From Frisingicoccus sp902471845 (GTDB lineage Bacteria > Bacillota > Clostridia > Lachnospirales > Lachnospiraceae), in assembly GCF_047030795.1 (NCBI RefSeq), contig NZ_JBKYIC010000001.1: a DNA stretch of 64,000 bases; one strand, 5' to 3'. Below are positions 50,372 through 59,742 of the stretch, in pieces. Under the pieces are notes generated by a model that searched no databases, had not been told where the DNA came from, and saw only the letters and a list, made by a program, of their open reading frames with translations. The position numbers were made by a program, and so were the translations under genes. The first letter of the stretch is position 1, and each line of letters opens with the position of its first letter.

Positions 50372-52753
50372 TTACTCTATCCCCCGGTTAAAATGACCGC
50401 GGGTAAAATCTTTAAGGATATTTTTCACCGGTAATCCGTCTCTGTAGATTGACTTATAACTGCTGAGCAGTGCCCTCATCTCTTCTTCTGTTTCCATAAT
50501 AAAATGGACACGGACAGATGCCGGAGCCAGTTCAAGAAGCTCCTTTTTCTTATCAATCAACATCGTCGGAAGCCCGTTGTATATCTTGTTATAGCAGAAC
50601 TCGCATTCATTATATACATAAAAATGTTTATGCTGCCGGTCTGTTAATTGTAACATCTCCGGCCGTTTTGTACAACCTTCCCGCGTTTTTTTTACGCATT
50701 GGGCCGAAATCATAAGCTGCTGGTGACCATAAATAACCAGTTCCATATCGGAGCATCCGAGCTTCTTAAGCTCCGGATAATTCAGTTCGGCCGGGGCCGT
50801 CAGCTCCACATTCCCAAGGCCCGACAAAAAAGTTTTTGAGCGTCGATTCATACTGTAAATACTCGAATCAAACACAAAATTTCCTTCAGGCAGCAGCGAT
50901 TTCACCATTAGAAAAGCCTCCATATGACGCACCAGCCACCCGTCGGCAAACTCAGAAGCGGACTTAATATAAGAAATCAGTTTTTGTCTGTCTTTCTCCC
51001 GGACGATTCCCGGCAATGCAAAATAAATCTCTTTTCCTTCCCGTTTTAACAGACGCACGGTTTGAAAATTTTCCTGAACCGCCTCATGAAGTTCCACATA
51101 AACCCGTCTTATATCTCTAAATTCTGCCAGCAGACAGCCGCGTCTCAGCATCTGAGGTCCGGTCAACATCACATGCAATGCCGGAATCCTTTGTGTCGCC
51201 GGCACCGATTGTTCCTGGGGCGGGGCTTTTTCTTCTTCATTTCGCATATATTTTTTTAAACATTCCGCTTCAAGAGCTTCCAGGCCACGCCGCCTCAAAA
51301 GCTTCAACTGTTGATTCGGCACATAGCACTGCCCATCGGTTTCGACTTCCAGCTCTTCAAAAACAAATGGGGTACCTCCTGTTTGCTGAATCGGTTTTCC
51401 AAGCTGCCCGGCCGACATCGGTTGATTTTTTGCCGGTTCTGCCTCCGCCCCTTCCAGAGAAACTGAAATATCTCCCCAGATTAAGGTCAGTGTAACAGGA
51501 AAATCTTTCATAACTCTTAATGTCCCATAAATCTTCTCTTTCAATTCCTGCCGCAGATATCTCTCATGCAGTTTCTCGATTAAAGATGGATTCCGCATTC
51601 GAAAGACCGTTGTCCCCGGAATAAGTTTTCGATTTTTCTCTTTCTTTTTTCCCGTCTCCGGTTTGAAAAGACCATTTTCAGGCACAGGCTGTCCCAATGT
51701 CCACTGCAGTTCTTCTTTTCCGGTTTTACTGCGTATTTCAAGTACATCTCCCGGTTTTAATTCGGTACAGGCTCGAATATCCCCTTTTTTGGTCACCGTT
51801 CCTGCCGGTACGCCCATATGATTCGGCCGCTCCGTAAATATCATCTCTGCTCCGTTATTTCGATGCAGATAACCACCGGAAAAGCCGCCCCGGTTGTATA
51901 AATCCATGAGCCGTTCCATATCTTTTTCATCCACGCAGAATCTATCCCGGCCATATTCCAGATAAAGATCTGTGTAATGACGATATAAAAAAGCTGTCAG
52001 CGCCGCATACTCAGGTTTTTTCATCCTTCCTTCAATCTTGAAAGAATCTGTACCACTCTCAACCAGATCCGGTATATCGGAAAGGGTACATATATCCTTC
52101 GGGCTGAGCAGATAACGGCCCTCCCTGTCTCCTTCCGCCTGATAAGGAAGACGGCACGGTTGGGCACATCTCCCCCGATTGCCGCTGCGTCCGCCGATCA
52201 CACTACTCATAAGGCACTGGCCCGAATAGCAATAACACAATGCCCCCTGAACAAATACTTCCAATTCCATCCGGGTATTCTGCCGTATTGTTTTAATCTC
52301 TTCGAGCGACAGTTCTCTGGAAAGCACGATTCGTTCCATTCCCTGCTGTTCCAGCCACTTTGCCATCTCTATCCCGGTAATCGTCATCTGGGTACTGGCA
52401 TGTACCGGGAGCTTCGGAAAACTCTGCTTTAAGAGAGAAAGCAGGCCAAAATCCTGAATGAGCACACCGTCCATCCCCTCCCTGTAGTAGGGACTTAAAA
52501 ATCTGTGCACTTCACCCTCAAGCTCACTGTCCTTTAACAGCGTATTCAACGTCAGATAAAGCTTTTTATTATGAATATGGGCATAATCAATGGCCCTTTT
52601 TAAATCCTCTTCTTCCGGATTATCCGCGTAGGCTCTGGCCCCAAAACGGCTGCCGCCCATGTATACTGCATCTGCTCCGGCATGAAATGCCGCTTTCATT
52701 CCTTCCACAGAACCGGCCGGGGCCAATATTTCAATCTTTTTTTCTGAAAACAT
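50372..52753 (-). CDS. U32 family peptidase-like protein with DUF3656 domain (RlhA-like)
   Basis: A 793-residue protein. The N-terminal U32 barrel (1-300) starts IEILAPAGSVEGMKAAFHAG. It contains GALCYCYSGQCLMSSVIGG followed by CAQPCRLPY, whose cysteines are the likely iron-sulfur ligands of this family. A DUF3656 collagenase-like domain follows at about 380-500 and a second U32-related region at the C terminus. Relatives in E. coli (RlhA, TrhP) hydroxylate RNA bases; the old peptidase label is historical. The exact target is unknown. It lies between zapA and the SEDS gene. Confidence 0.88.
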   Translation of the reverse strand: MFSEKKIEILAPAGSVEGMKAAFHAGADAVYMGGSRFGARAYADNPEEEDLKRAIDYAHIHNKKLYLTLNTLLKDSELEGEVHRFLSPYYREGMDGVLIQDFGLLSLLKQSFPKLPVHASTQMTITGIEMAKWLEQQGMERIVLSRELSLEEIKTIRQNTRMELEVFVQGALCYCYSGQCLMSSVIGGRSGNRGRCAQPCRLPYQAEGDREGRYLLSPKDICTLSDIPDLVESGTDSFKIEGRMKKPEYAALTAFLYRHYTDLYLEYGRDRFCVDEKDMERLMDLYNRGGFSGGYLHRNNGAEMIFTERPNHMGVPAGTVTKKGDIRACTELKPGDVLEIRSKTGKEELQWTLGQPVPENGLFKPETGKKKEKNRKLIPGTTVFRMRNPSLIEKLHERYLRQELKEKIYGTLRVMKDFPVTLTLIWGDISVSLEGAEAEPAKNQPMSAGQLGKPIQQTGGTPFVFEELEVETDGQCYVPNQQLKLLRRRGLEALEAECLKKYMRNEEEKAPPQEQSVPATQRIPALHVMLTGPQMLRRGCLLAEFRDIRRVYVELHEAVQENFQTVRLLKREGKEIYFALPGIVREKDRQKLISYIKSASEFADGWLVRHMEAFLMVKSLLPEGNFVFDSSIYSMNRRSKTFLSGLGNVELTAPAELNYPELKKLGCSDMELVIYGHQQLMISAQCVKKTREGCTKRPEMLQLTDRQHKHFYVYNECEFCYNKIYNGLPTMLIDKKKELLELAPASVRVHFIMETEEEMRALLSSYKSIYRDGLPVKNILKDFTRGHFNRGIE

Positions 52754-52790
52754 TTACATTTCTCCCGTTTGCACTGCTATGAAACCAGAA

Positions 52791-52817
52791 AGACGGGAAA
52801 TTCAACATTTCCCGTCT
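52791..52817 (-). terminator. Hairpin between zapA and the U32 gene
   Basis: A perfect 11-bp stem (AGACGGGAAAT/ATTTCCCGTCT) with a 5-base loop starts 10 bases after the zapA stop. The T tract is interrupted (CTTTCTGGTTTC), so it is likely a partial terminator. Confidence 0.65.
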
Positions 52818-52827
52818 GACAGTATAT

Positions 52828-53232
52828 TTATTGTTTCTGATAGGCTCTGGTTTCCAGCTTGACAATCTGCTTCTGTAAATCATTAATTTCATTTTTCAGC
52901 CGCTCAATCTCTTTTTCGGCTTCCTCCAGGTGAATCTGAGCGCCAATCAATTCATGCTTCAGGTCATATTCCGTCTTATCCTTTTCCTCAATATCTGCTT
53001 CCAGCATCTCCACCTGTTTCTTGGCTTTATGGTAGTCGTCTGCCATATTCAATTCCAGCAATGTCTTCTGCATATCCATGCTCATCCGCCGGTAATTTGG
53101 AATCTGGTCCATCTCTTCCATCTTATTATTTATGTATAATGCAATCTTCTGCAAATATTCTTCACTCTCATAGCCGCTCAGCGTATAGACCTTACCGCCG
53201 ATTAATGCCTGTATATCCTTTTTTGCAGCCAT
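52828..53232 (-). CDS. zapA: Cell division protein ZapA
   Basis: A 134-residue protein. The ZapA domain is at the start (IQALIGGKVYTLSGYESEEY, then INNKMEEM). A long coiled coil (about 55-130) follows, richer and longer than in the classic form. ZapA bundles FtsZ filaments at midcell. GGAGG lies 7 bases upstream of the ATG at 53232. It heads the unit that continues to the U32, SEDS and PBP genes. Confidence 0.9.
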   Translation of the reverse strand: MAAKKDIQALIGGKVYTLSGYESEEYLQKIALYINNKMEEMDQIPNYRRMSMDMQKTLLELNMADDYHKAKKQVEMLEADIEEKDKTEYDLKHELIGAQIHLEEAEKEIERLKNEINDLQKQIVKLETRAYQKQ

Positions 53233-53264
53233 CTTTCTCCCTCCAGTCCGCAATCACTATATTT

Positions 53265-53293
53265 ATTATAATCGCTCCAATATACAAAAACAA
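53265..53293 (-). promoter_or_regulatory. Promoter for zapA
   Basis: TTGTTT (53288-53293) and perfect TATAAT (53265-53270) on the minus strand, spacer 17. Confidence 0.75.
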
Positions 53294-53315
53294 GACCAAA
53301 TCTTATGAAAGGATC

Positions 53316-54317
53316 TCACTTTTCTCCAACAGGCAATCCAAGATGACGGTAAGCCGCCGGCGTTACCATACGCCCTCTCGGTGTCCGCTGCAAAAATCCG
53401 TTCTGGAGCAGATAAGGCTCATAGACGTCCTCCAAAGTTCCCGCATCTTCTCCGATGGATGCAGCCAGTGTATCCAGCCCCACCGGACCTCCTCCGAATT
53501 TTTCAATCATCGTCCAGAGAATATTCCGGTCCACTGAATCCAGTCCATACCGATCTACCTCGAGAATATCCAGCACCTCCCGGGCCACAGTCTCCGTCAC
53601 CCGTCCGTCATATTTGACCTGGGCATAATCCCGAACCCGTTTCAGCAGCCGATTTGCCAGTCTCGGTGTCCCGCGGGAACGGCGGGCCAGTTCCATGGCT
53701 CCCGCCTCATCAATCTGCATCTTAAATACATCCGCCGAACGAAGAATGATCTGACTCAACTCTTCCGGAGAATAGAATTCCAGCCGCTGAATCACGCCAA
53801 AACGATCCCGCAGAGGGGCGGTCAGCATGCCGGCTCTCGTCGTAGCGCCGATCAATGTAAATTGAGGCAGGTCCAGACGAATGGACCGTGCTGTCGCTCC
53901 TTTGCCGATGACAATATCAATGGCAAAATCCTCCATCGCCGGATAAAGCACTTCCTCTACCTGGCGATTCAGCCGGTGAATTTCATCAATAAACAAAATA
54001 TCTCCCTGGGATAAGCCATTTAATATAGCCGCGATCTCCCCGGGCCGCTCAATCGCCGGTCCGGAAGTCACCTTCATATGTACACCCATCTCATTGGCAA
54101 TAATGCCGGCCAGCGTCGTCTTGCCAAGCCCCGGCGGTCCATAGAACAGCACATGGTCCAGCGCCTCATCTCTCTGCTTCGCCGCCTGGATATAGATTTC
54201 CAGCACTTCTTTAATTTTCGGCTGTCCGATATAATCCTTTAACCAGACCGGCCGCAGATGATTTTCAGTTTTAATATCTTCTTCAATAAATTCCGTTGTT
54301 ATAATCCGTTTGTTCAT
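53316..54317 (-). CDS. ruvB: Holliday junction branch migration helicase RuvB
   Basis: A 333-residue AAA+ ATPase. Walker A is GPPGLGKTT, Walker B DEIHRL, the sensor GATTRAG, and the C-terminal winged helix ends in GFLQRTPRGR. It drives branch migration with RuvA, encoded 12 bases upstream. AGAGG precedes the ATG. RuvC is not in the window, as usual for Firmicutes. Confidence 0.97.
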   Translation of the reverse strand: MNKRIITTEFIEEDIKTENHLRPVWLKDYIGQPKIKEVLEIYIQAAKQRDEALDHVLFYGPPGLGKTTLAGIIANEMGVHMKVTSGPAIERPGEIAAILNGLSQGDILFIDEIHRLNRQVEEVLYPAMEDFAIDIVIGKGATARSIRLDLPQFTLIGATTRAGMLTAPLRDRFGVIQRLEFYSPEELSQIILRSADVFKMQIDEAGAMELARRSRGTPRLANRLLKRVRDYAQVKYDGRVTETVAREVLDILEVDRYGLDSVDRNILWTMIEKFGGGPVGLDTLAASIGEDAGTLEDVYEPYLLQNGFLQRTPRGRMVTPAAYRHLGLPVGEK

Positions 54318-54329
54318 ATTTCTATGCCT

Positions 54330-54938
54330 CTAAAAAGTAAGCATTTGTTTTAAAGCCAGTTTCAATAGGGTTTCACTGTCCATATCCGATGCCCCATCAA
54401 CCTTCTGCACCGCTTTAAAAGCTTCCGTCTCCGAATAACCCAGAGCCACAAGTGCCATGATGGTTTCCTTTTCCGCGTTGCTTCCTGTATGGGATATGCC
54501 GGAGGCTTCCTCTGAATTTTCCTCAAATATATCCTCCAGCTTCAGTTTATCCTTCAATTCAATGATCAGTTTCTGAGCTGTTTTCGGTCCGATGCCCGGT
54601 GCCTTTGCAATGGTTTTTGAATCGCCGGACATGACGGCAAAACGAAACTCGTTCGGAGAAATGCGGGATAATATCCCCAACGCCCCTTTTGGCCCAATGC
54701 CGCTCACTCCGATCAGAAGTTTAAAAATCTGTAAATCGTCCCGGGTCAAAAATCCATAAAGGGTCAGTTGATCCTCCCGAACATACATATAAGTATACAT
54801 TTTTACCGTCTGGCCCATTGGAGGAAGATTCTCCAGCACCGATACCGGTGTATAAATTAAATAACCAATCCCCTGATTATCCAGGACCACATAGTCCGTT
54901 CCCGTTTCGGCAAGACAGCCTTTCACAAAAGCAAGCAT
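54330..54938 (-). CDS. ruvA: Holliday junction DNA-binding protein RuvA
   Basis: A 202-residue protein. An N-terminal OB fold (MLAFVKGCLAETGTDYVVLD) is followed by two helix-hairpin-helix motifs (GVSGIGPKGALGIL and APGIGPKTAQKLIIEL). A linker leads to the C-terminal RuvB-binding domain (MALVALGYSETEAFKAVQKV). It binds four-way junctions as a tetramer and loads RuvB. The start is one base after the preceding stop. Confidence 0.97.
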   Translation of the reverse strand: MLAFVKGCLAETGTDYVVLDNQGIGYLIYTPVSVLENLPPMGQTVKMYTYMYVREDQLTLYGFLTRDDLQIFKLLIGVSGIGPKGALGILSRISPNEFRFAVMSGDSKTIAKAPGIGPKTAQKLIIELKDKLKLEDIFEENSEEASGISHTGSNAEKETIMALVALGYSETEAFKAVQKVDGASDMDSETLLKLALKQMLTF

Positions 54939-54939
54939 T

Positions 54940-55821
54940 TTATTTTTCCTTTCTCAGTTTTTCCAGACGTTTCTTCATATCTTCCATAGATTTGGCATAT
55001 CTGCTGGATTTAAAATTTGGATAAGCTTTCAAATGATGCTGAAGTACCGCGCGATGTTTTATCTTATTCTCTTCATAACGGTTTACAAGTGCAGAGAGCT
55101 TATCTTCCAACTCTTCACGATATTCATTAATTGTTCCGGTCAAAGGAATATTCTCGAAATATTCCCTGCGTTCTTCCCACTGTTCCTTCAAACGGGATAC
55201 CATATGGGACGGTGACAGTTCTTTGTATTCCGGACCCAGATTATGCACATCCAGAAACTGGAAAATATCTTCCCGAATGTTCTCCATCTTTTCCAGAGTC
55301 TTTTTGACATCCAGGGTTGCCACAACCGTATTCACAAAGTCTGCTGAAAAAACAACAATAAAAAGGCCACCCAGTACCTGCCCGGCTGTTCTCGGCAGCT
55401 TATCAATCAACGCCAATACGATCGGATGCAGAATTTCTACCATGATAACCGAAAAAAATCCCCAGAAAAGGGATACTTTCAGACAGATTCTTCCCTGAAT
55501 ATTAAACTTTTCATTACTGTAATCCCACCATGTTGCCGCAAAAAGCTTTTCCATGATCCATGAGGTGAGAAATTCCAGAATGGTTGGAAATACTACGCCA
55601 CCCATATAAACAAGCCATAAATCTTCTTTTAAAGGATACAATGTCAGATAAACAACCAGTGCGCCGCAGCCATAAATCGGAATATAAGGTCCCATTAAAA
55701 ATCCCCGGTTAATCCATTTTTTAGCCTTTATGGAGCAAAAAGAGCTTTCCCAAATCCAGCCGCAGACACAGTAGATGATAAAAAACCATAAAATGTGATA
55801 AAAATCCGTATTCAAGTTCAA
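54940..55821 (-). CDS. Putative ABC-transporter type membrane protein (CmpB family, PF06541)
   Basis: A 293-residue protein with about five hydrophobic segments in the first 175 residues. The family signature is CGWIWESSFCSIKAKKWINR, with GFLMGPYIPIYGCGA after it. A charged coiled-coil-like tail makes up the rest. The label 'ABC permease' is a family name without proof; no ATPase gene is adjacent. The start is a TTG at 55821 with GGAGG at 9 bases; a nearby ATG opens only a three-codon frame. It is followed directly by ruvAB. Confidence 0.8.
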   Translation of the reverse strand: MNLNTDFYHILWFFIIYCVCGWIWESSFCSIKAKKWINRGFLMGPYIPIYGCGALVVYLTLYPLKEDLWLVYMGGVVFPTILEFLTSWIMEKLFAATWWDYSNEKFNIQGRICLKVSLFWGFFSVIMVEILHPIVLALIDKLPRTAGQVLGGLFIVVFSADFVNTVVATLDVKKTLEKMENIREDIFQFLDVHNLGPEYKELSPSHMVSRLKEQWEERREYFENIPLTGTINEYREELEDKLSALVNRYEENKIKHRAVLQHHLKAYPNFKSSRYAKSMEDMKKRLEKLRKEK

Positions 55822-55860
55822 ATATTCATGCCTCCAAAAATTTTTATTTCATATGGGTAT

Positions 55861-55889
55861 ACTATACACGATTTTATTATAAAAATCAA
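55861..55889 (-). promoter_or_regulatory. Promoter of the CmpB-ruvA-ruvB unit
   Basis: TTGATT (55884-55889) and TATAGT (55861-55866) on the minus strand, spacer 17. Confidence 0.7.
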
Positions 55890-55890
55890 T

Positions 55891-55919
55891 TTACGAAACC
55901 CTTTTTTTCGTTCTATAAT
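55891..55919 (+). promoter_or_regulatory. Promoter of the YprB-like gene
   Basis: Perfect TATAAT (55914-55919) with a weak -35 (TTACGA, 55891-55896) at 17 bases, immediately divergent from the promoter on the other strand. Confidence 0.6.
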
Positions 55920-55956
55920 ATAAACATAAAAACAATGACGAAAAGGAGCAGCCGAT

Positions 55957-56976
55957 ATGCAGACATTAACTCAAACCTTTCCACAACCATATGTTCAACA
56001 GGAAAATTCCGCTTATAACGAAACTCTCCTTTTTCTGGATATCGAAACCACCGGATTTTCTCCCGACCTGTCAGCTGTCTTTATGATCGGCTGTGCTTTC
56101 TTTGAGGGCGAAAAGATGCTCATGAGCCAGTGGCTTTCAGACTCTCTGGAATTACACGGTGAACAGGAGGTTCTGAATGCTTTTTCCGAGTGGCTTCTGC
56201 TGAGGGCTGCCTCTTCTGAAAAACTCCGTCTGGTGACCTATAATGGCGAGAATTTCGATCTTCCTTTCCTGAAAAAACGCTATGCCCAGTGCCAGCTTTC
56301 CTGTCCTCTGGATTCTTTAAATTTAAAAACATTGGACTTATACAGAGAGTTTTTGCCCTTAAAAGCTCTATGGCCTGTAAAAAACATGAAATTAAAGACA
56401 ATGAGCAGCTGGATCGGTCACAGGCCTGCGACTGCCCCGGAAGGACGCCAACTTATTAAAGCTTACCAACAATACATAAAAATAAAAGATTCAGAAACCC
56501 TGAACCTTTTATTTCTTCACAATGCCGACGATTTAAGAGCTTTAGCCGCTCTGCTGCCGGTCTATAACTATATTTGTTTTTTCAACGGATCCTATACGGT
56601 AACCTCCGCAGACTGCATCGAAGAATCTCTTCTGTTTCATCTGACACCTGAAGTATTCCTGCCTGCACCGCTGACGTTTGAAGCCTGCGGTTGCCGCATC
56701 GACATCAATGAATCCGAAGCCTTGCTGCGTGTGCCCATCTATGAGCGAGGCCTGCGCTACTATTATAGTGATATTAAAAATTATGTCTATCTGCCGGAGG
56801 AAGATTATGCTCTCCACAAATCCATGGCCGCCTATATTGATAAAAGCCATTGGAAAAAAGCTACCCGCGAAAACTGCTACACCTGGTTTTGTCCGGACGA
56901 TACTTTTTTAAACAATCCTCAACGGACGAAAGACTATGTACAAATGATTTTCCGATTATTTGGATTTCTTCGATGA
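55957..56976 (+). CDS. YprB-like RNase H-fold exonuclease
   Basis: A 339-residue protein with a DEDD-type exonuclease core. LFLDIETTGFSP (about residues 30-41) gives the first two acidic ligands, and VTYNGENFDLPFLKKRY, ALAALLPVYN and the downstream HNADDLRALA provide the others. It resembles Bacillus YprB and its ribonuclease-H-like domain. The C-terminal third, after about residue 220, has no recognised domain. AGGAG lies upstream of the ATG. It converges with the next gene and overlaps it by 21 bases. Confidence 0.85.
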   Translation: MQTLTQTFPQPYVQQENSAYNETLLFLDIETTGFSPDLSAVFMIGCAFFEGEKMLMSQWLSDSLELHGEQEVLNAFSEWLLLRAASSEKLRLVTYNGENFDLPFLKKRYAQCQLSCPLDSLNLKTLDLYREFLPLKALWPVKNMKLKTMSSWIGHRPATAPEGRQLIKAYQQYIKIKDSETLNLLFLHNADDLRALAALLPVYNYICFFNGSYTVTSADCIEESLLFHLTPEVFLPAPLTFEACGCRIDINESEALLRVPIYERGLRYYYSDIKNYVYLPEEDYALHKSMAAYIDKSHWKKATRENCYTWFCPDDTFLNNPQRTKDYVQMIFRLFGFLR

Positions 56977-57732
56977 AAACCGTTTTAACAATGATTCCGG
57001 ATTCAGACGCTCCCGGACATCCTGTGTCATAGCTTCAATCTCTTCTTCAGCTTCCGACTCGCTGTCGTATCCGGATTCATACCGCACTCTGGCATCCGTC
57101 ATCTGCTTTACTAATTTTCTGCGATATCCGCTTCGGCGAATCTGATCCAAAAAGCCGTCATAATCTTCATGAAAAATCCATGGCATCCCTGTGCAGATTT
57201 TATCATACAGCTTCCCCGCAGCCTCCGAGCTGCCATTTCCCCGTATGTCTACTTTCACTGCTTTAAAGTCCGTGTCATAAATCACCATCTGAGTTTCTGT
57301 AGCCGCTTCTTCCTGGTGGGCGTCCGCCTGAAAACATCCAATCATTCGATTTTTTGCAAATACATGGACAAAGCCCATATTTCTGGCTGGAACAAGCAGA
57401 TAATGCCGGGTCATTACCACCTGACCCGGTATGGATAATTCCACACCGTCAGAAAGTTCGGCAACAAACTCCCGACGTTCCCCCGGCTCCAGAGACTTCA
57501 ATATACGGCGTTCATAATTAAATGCCTGCATCAATTCATAAACACCATATAAAATAATTCCGGCACAGGCGATGAGACCACAGATGTAAGCCACCTTCGA
57601 GGCCGCATCGTATTCTTTCAGCATTTCCAGCAATATCGCCTGAAAAATCCCTGCGCCGAAAAGAATCATTAAAGTTCCTGCGACCAAATGAAAAAAATAA
57701 TTTTTCAGTTTTAACAGTTTAAAGGTATCCAT
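56956..57732 (-). CDS. Membrane protein of unknown function
   Basis: A 258-residue protein with two N-terminal membrane helices (about 13-35 and 45-68) and a soluble C-terminal domain. The domain has beta-rich sequence around VELSIPGQVVMTRHYLLVPA and an acidic segment (SESEAEEEIEAM), and ends in KRFSSKKSK. I do not recognise the family. AAGGTG lies upstream of the ATG. It lies just after the ispH–S1 terminator and its 3' end overlaps the convergent YprB-like gene. Confidence 0.7.
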   Translation of the reverse strand: MDTFKLLKLKNYFFHLVAGTLMILFGAGIFQAILLEMLKEYDAASKVAYICGLIACAGIILYGVYELMQAFNYERRILKSLEPGERREFVAELSDGVELSIPGQVVMTRHYLLVPARNMGFVHVFAKNRMIGCFQADAHQEEAATETQMVIYDTDFKAVKVDIRGNGSSEAAGKLYDKICTGMPWIFHEDYDGFLDQIRRSGYRRKLVKQMTDARVRYESGYDSESEAEEEIEAMTQDVRERLNPESLLKRFSSKKSK

Positions 57733-57759
57733 ATTCGCATATCACCTTCCATGCGGATT

Positions 57760-57800
57760 AAAAAAGATGCAGGAACATACAATCAGTATATTCCTGCATC
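57760..57800 (-). terminator. Terminator after ispH–rpsA
   Basis: A perfect 10-bp stem (GATGCAGGAA/TTCCTGCATC, 15-base loop) is followed on the minus strand by TTTTTT. Confidence 0.9.
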
Positions 57801-57815
57801 GATATGTCCGTTAAA

Positions 57816-59735
57816 TTATTCCTCTACGGTTTCTTCTTTCGCCGGCATCTCCATAGCTTTGATACTAAGGCTGATTTTTCTTTCTTCGCCGTTGAAATCA
57901 ACAACTTTCGCTGTAATAATTTCACCAACCTGCAGAACATCTGCCGGTTTTTCAACATGCTCTCTGGAAATCTGAGATACATGAAGCAGAGCATCCACAC
58001 CTGGCTCAAGCTCGATAAAGGCACCAAAATCTGTCATTCTGGCTACTTTACCTTCAACCACGTTACCTACAGCATATTTTTCATCGGCTGTAAGCCATGG
58101 ATTCTGATCAGCAAATTTCAGGCTGAGGGCAATCTTCTCACCCTGGATGTCTTTGATCAATACAGTAATATCGTCGCCGACTTTTAATAACTTCTTCGGA
58201 TTTTCAACACGTCCCCAGGACATTTCGGAAATATGAAGAAGACCGTCTGCACCGCCAAGATCGATAAAAGCACCGAAATCTGTAACGTTTTTAACCTTAC
58301 CTTCAACCACATCACCAATGTTGATGCGTTCAAATAATTCTTTCTGTTTCTGAGCTTTTTCAGCTAAGAGAAGCTGTTTTCTGTCACCGATAATACGGCG
58401 TTTTCTTGGATTAAATTCAGTAATGACGAAGCTGATCTCCTGTCCGTCATATTTTCCAAGGTTCTTCTCATAAGTATCGGATACAAGGCTGGCTGGAATA
58501 AATACCCGTGCTTCTTCAACAACTACACTCAAGCCGCCGTCAAGAACGTTAACAACTTTTGCTGTAAGCACTTCTTTGTTGTTATAAGCCTCCTCCAGTC
58601 TCTTGTTTCCTTTTTCAGCAAGCAGTCTTTTATAGGTTAATAACACCTGACCTTCGCCATCATTCACTTTCAGAACTTTTGCCTGCATTGTGTCACCTAC
58701 GTTAACTACAGTGGTCAGGTCAAGGTTTGCTGTATTCGAATATTCGTTACGTGTAATGATTCCGTCTGCTTTGTAACCTATATTAAGGATGATTTCATCT
58801 TCTTTAACGTCGATAACAGTACCCTCAACGACCTCCCCATTTCTAATTGTCTTTAAAGACGCTTCCAATAATTGTTCAAAACTCATCTCTGACATAGCAG
58901 TATGAACCTCCTCGATAATATTATTTGGGGTTGACGCCCCGGCTGTAATACCTACATACCTTATAGATTCAAAAGCAGTTAAATCCAAATCAACAAGTGT
59001 CTGTATATAGTAAGTATTTTCGCATTCTTTTTGACTGATTTCGTATAGCTTCCGGGTATTCGAACTGCTTTTGTCACCAATGACGATCATCGCATCTGCT
59101 TTTGATGCAATATCTCTGGCTTCCTGCTGCCGAACAGCCGTTGCATTACAAATCGAGTTTACACAGTTTATATCATAACCCTTTTCGAAAAGAATTTCAA
59201 CTAATTCTTTAAATTTATTGTAATTAAATGTCGTTTGCGATATAATGCACAATTTTTCTTCTTTCATTTGGGAAAATTGCACGGCTTCGTCAACGTTTTG
59301 TATCACGGTCGATGGTGTCAGGCACCATCCCTGAATTCCCTGCACCTCCGGATGGTTGGGGTCACCGATAATGATAATATTGCGGCCATCCCTGCCCTGT
59401 TCTTCTACAATATTGTGAATCCGCTTGACAAAAGGACAGGTTGCATCAACAATATGAAATCCCTTTGCCTCAATCGTTTCATAGACAAAACGGGCAACCC
59501 CATGGGAACGAATGACCACCGTTCCTTTCGGCAGATCATCCAGTTCTTCCAACGAATGTATGACCGCTGCTCCTTTCGCCGCCAAATCCCGAACGACCTC
59601 ATCATTATGGATGATCGGCCCGTAGGTATATACCGGCTCTCTTCCCCGCCACTTCTCCGTCTGCTCATAAACCATATTGACGGCCCGTTTTACACCCGGA
59701 CAAAATCCGGCACTTTTTGCCAGTATGACATCCAT
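57816..59735 (-). CDS. ispH: Bifunctional IspH (HMBPP reductase) – ribosomal protein S1
   Basis: A 639-residue fusion. Residues 1-285 are 4-hydroxy-3-methylbut-2-enyl diphosphate reductase, the last step of the MEP isoprenoid path, with 4Fe-4S ligands C12 (AGFCPGVKRA), C100 (DATCPFVK) and C196 (NSICNATA). Residues about 300-630 hold four S1 RNA-binding repeats, each with patterns such as VTDFGAFIDLGGADGLLHIS. This fusion is known in many Clostridia. The S1 part likely serves as the organism's ribosomal protein S1. It is 7 bases downstream of cmk. Confidence 0.96.
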   Translation of the reverse strand: MDVILAKSAGFCPGVKRAVNMVYEQTEKWRGREPVYTYGPIIHNDEVVRDLAAKGAAVIHSLEELDDLPKGTVVIRSHGVARFVYETIEAKGFHIVDATCPFVKRIHNIVEEQGRDGRNIIIIGDPNHPEVQGIQGWCLTPSTVIQNVDEAVQFSQMKEEKLCIISQTTFNYNKFKELVEILFEKGYDINCVNSICNATAVRQQEARDIASKADAMIVIGDKSSSNTRKLYEISQKECENTYYIQTLVDLDLTAFESIRYVGITAGASTPNNIIEEVHTAMSEMSFEQLLEASLKTIRNGEVVEGTVIDVKEDEIILNIGYKADGIITRNEYSNTANLDLTTVVNVGDTMQAKVLKVNDGEGQVLLTYKRLLAEKGNKRLEEAYNNKEVLTAKVVNVLDGGLSVVVEEARVFIPASLVSDTYEKNLGKYDGQEISFVITEFNPRKRRIIGDRKQLLLAEKAQKQKELFERINIGDVVEGKVKNVTDFGAFIDLGGADGLLHISEMSWGRVENPKKLLKVGDDITVLIKDIQGEKIALSLKFADQNPWLTADEKYAVGNVVEGKVARMTDFGAFIELEPGVDALLHVSQISREHVEKPADVLQVGEIITAKVVDFNGEERKISLSIKAMEMPAKEETVEE

Positions 59736-59742
59736 GAAAAAT

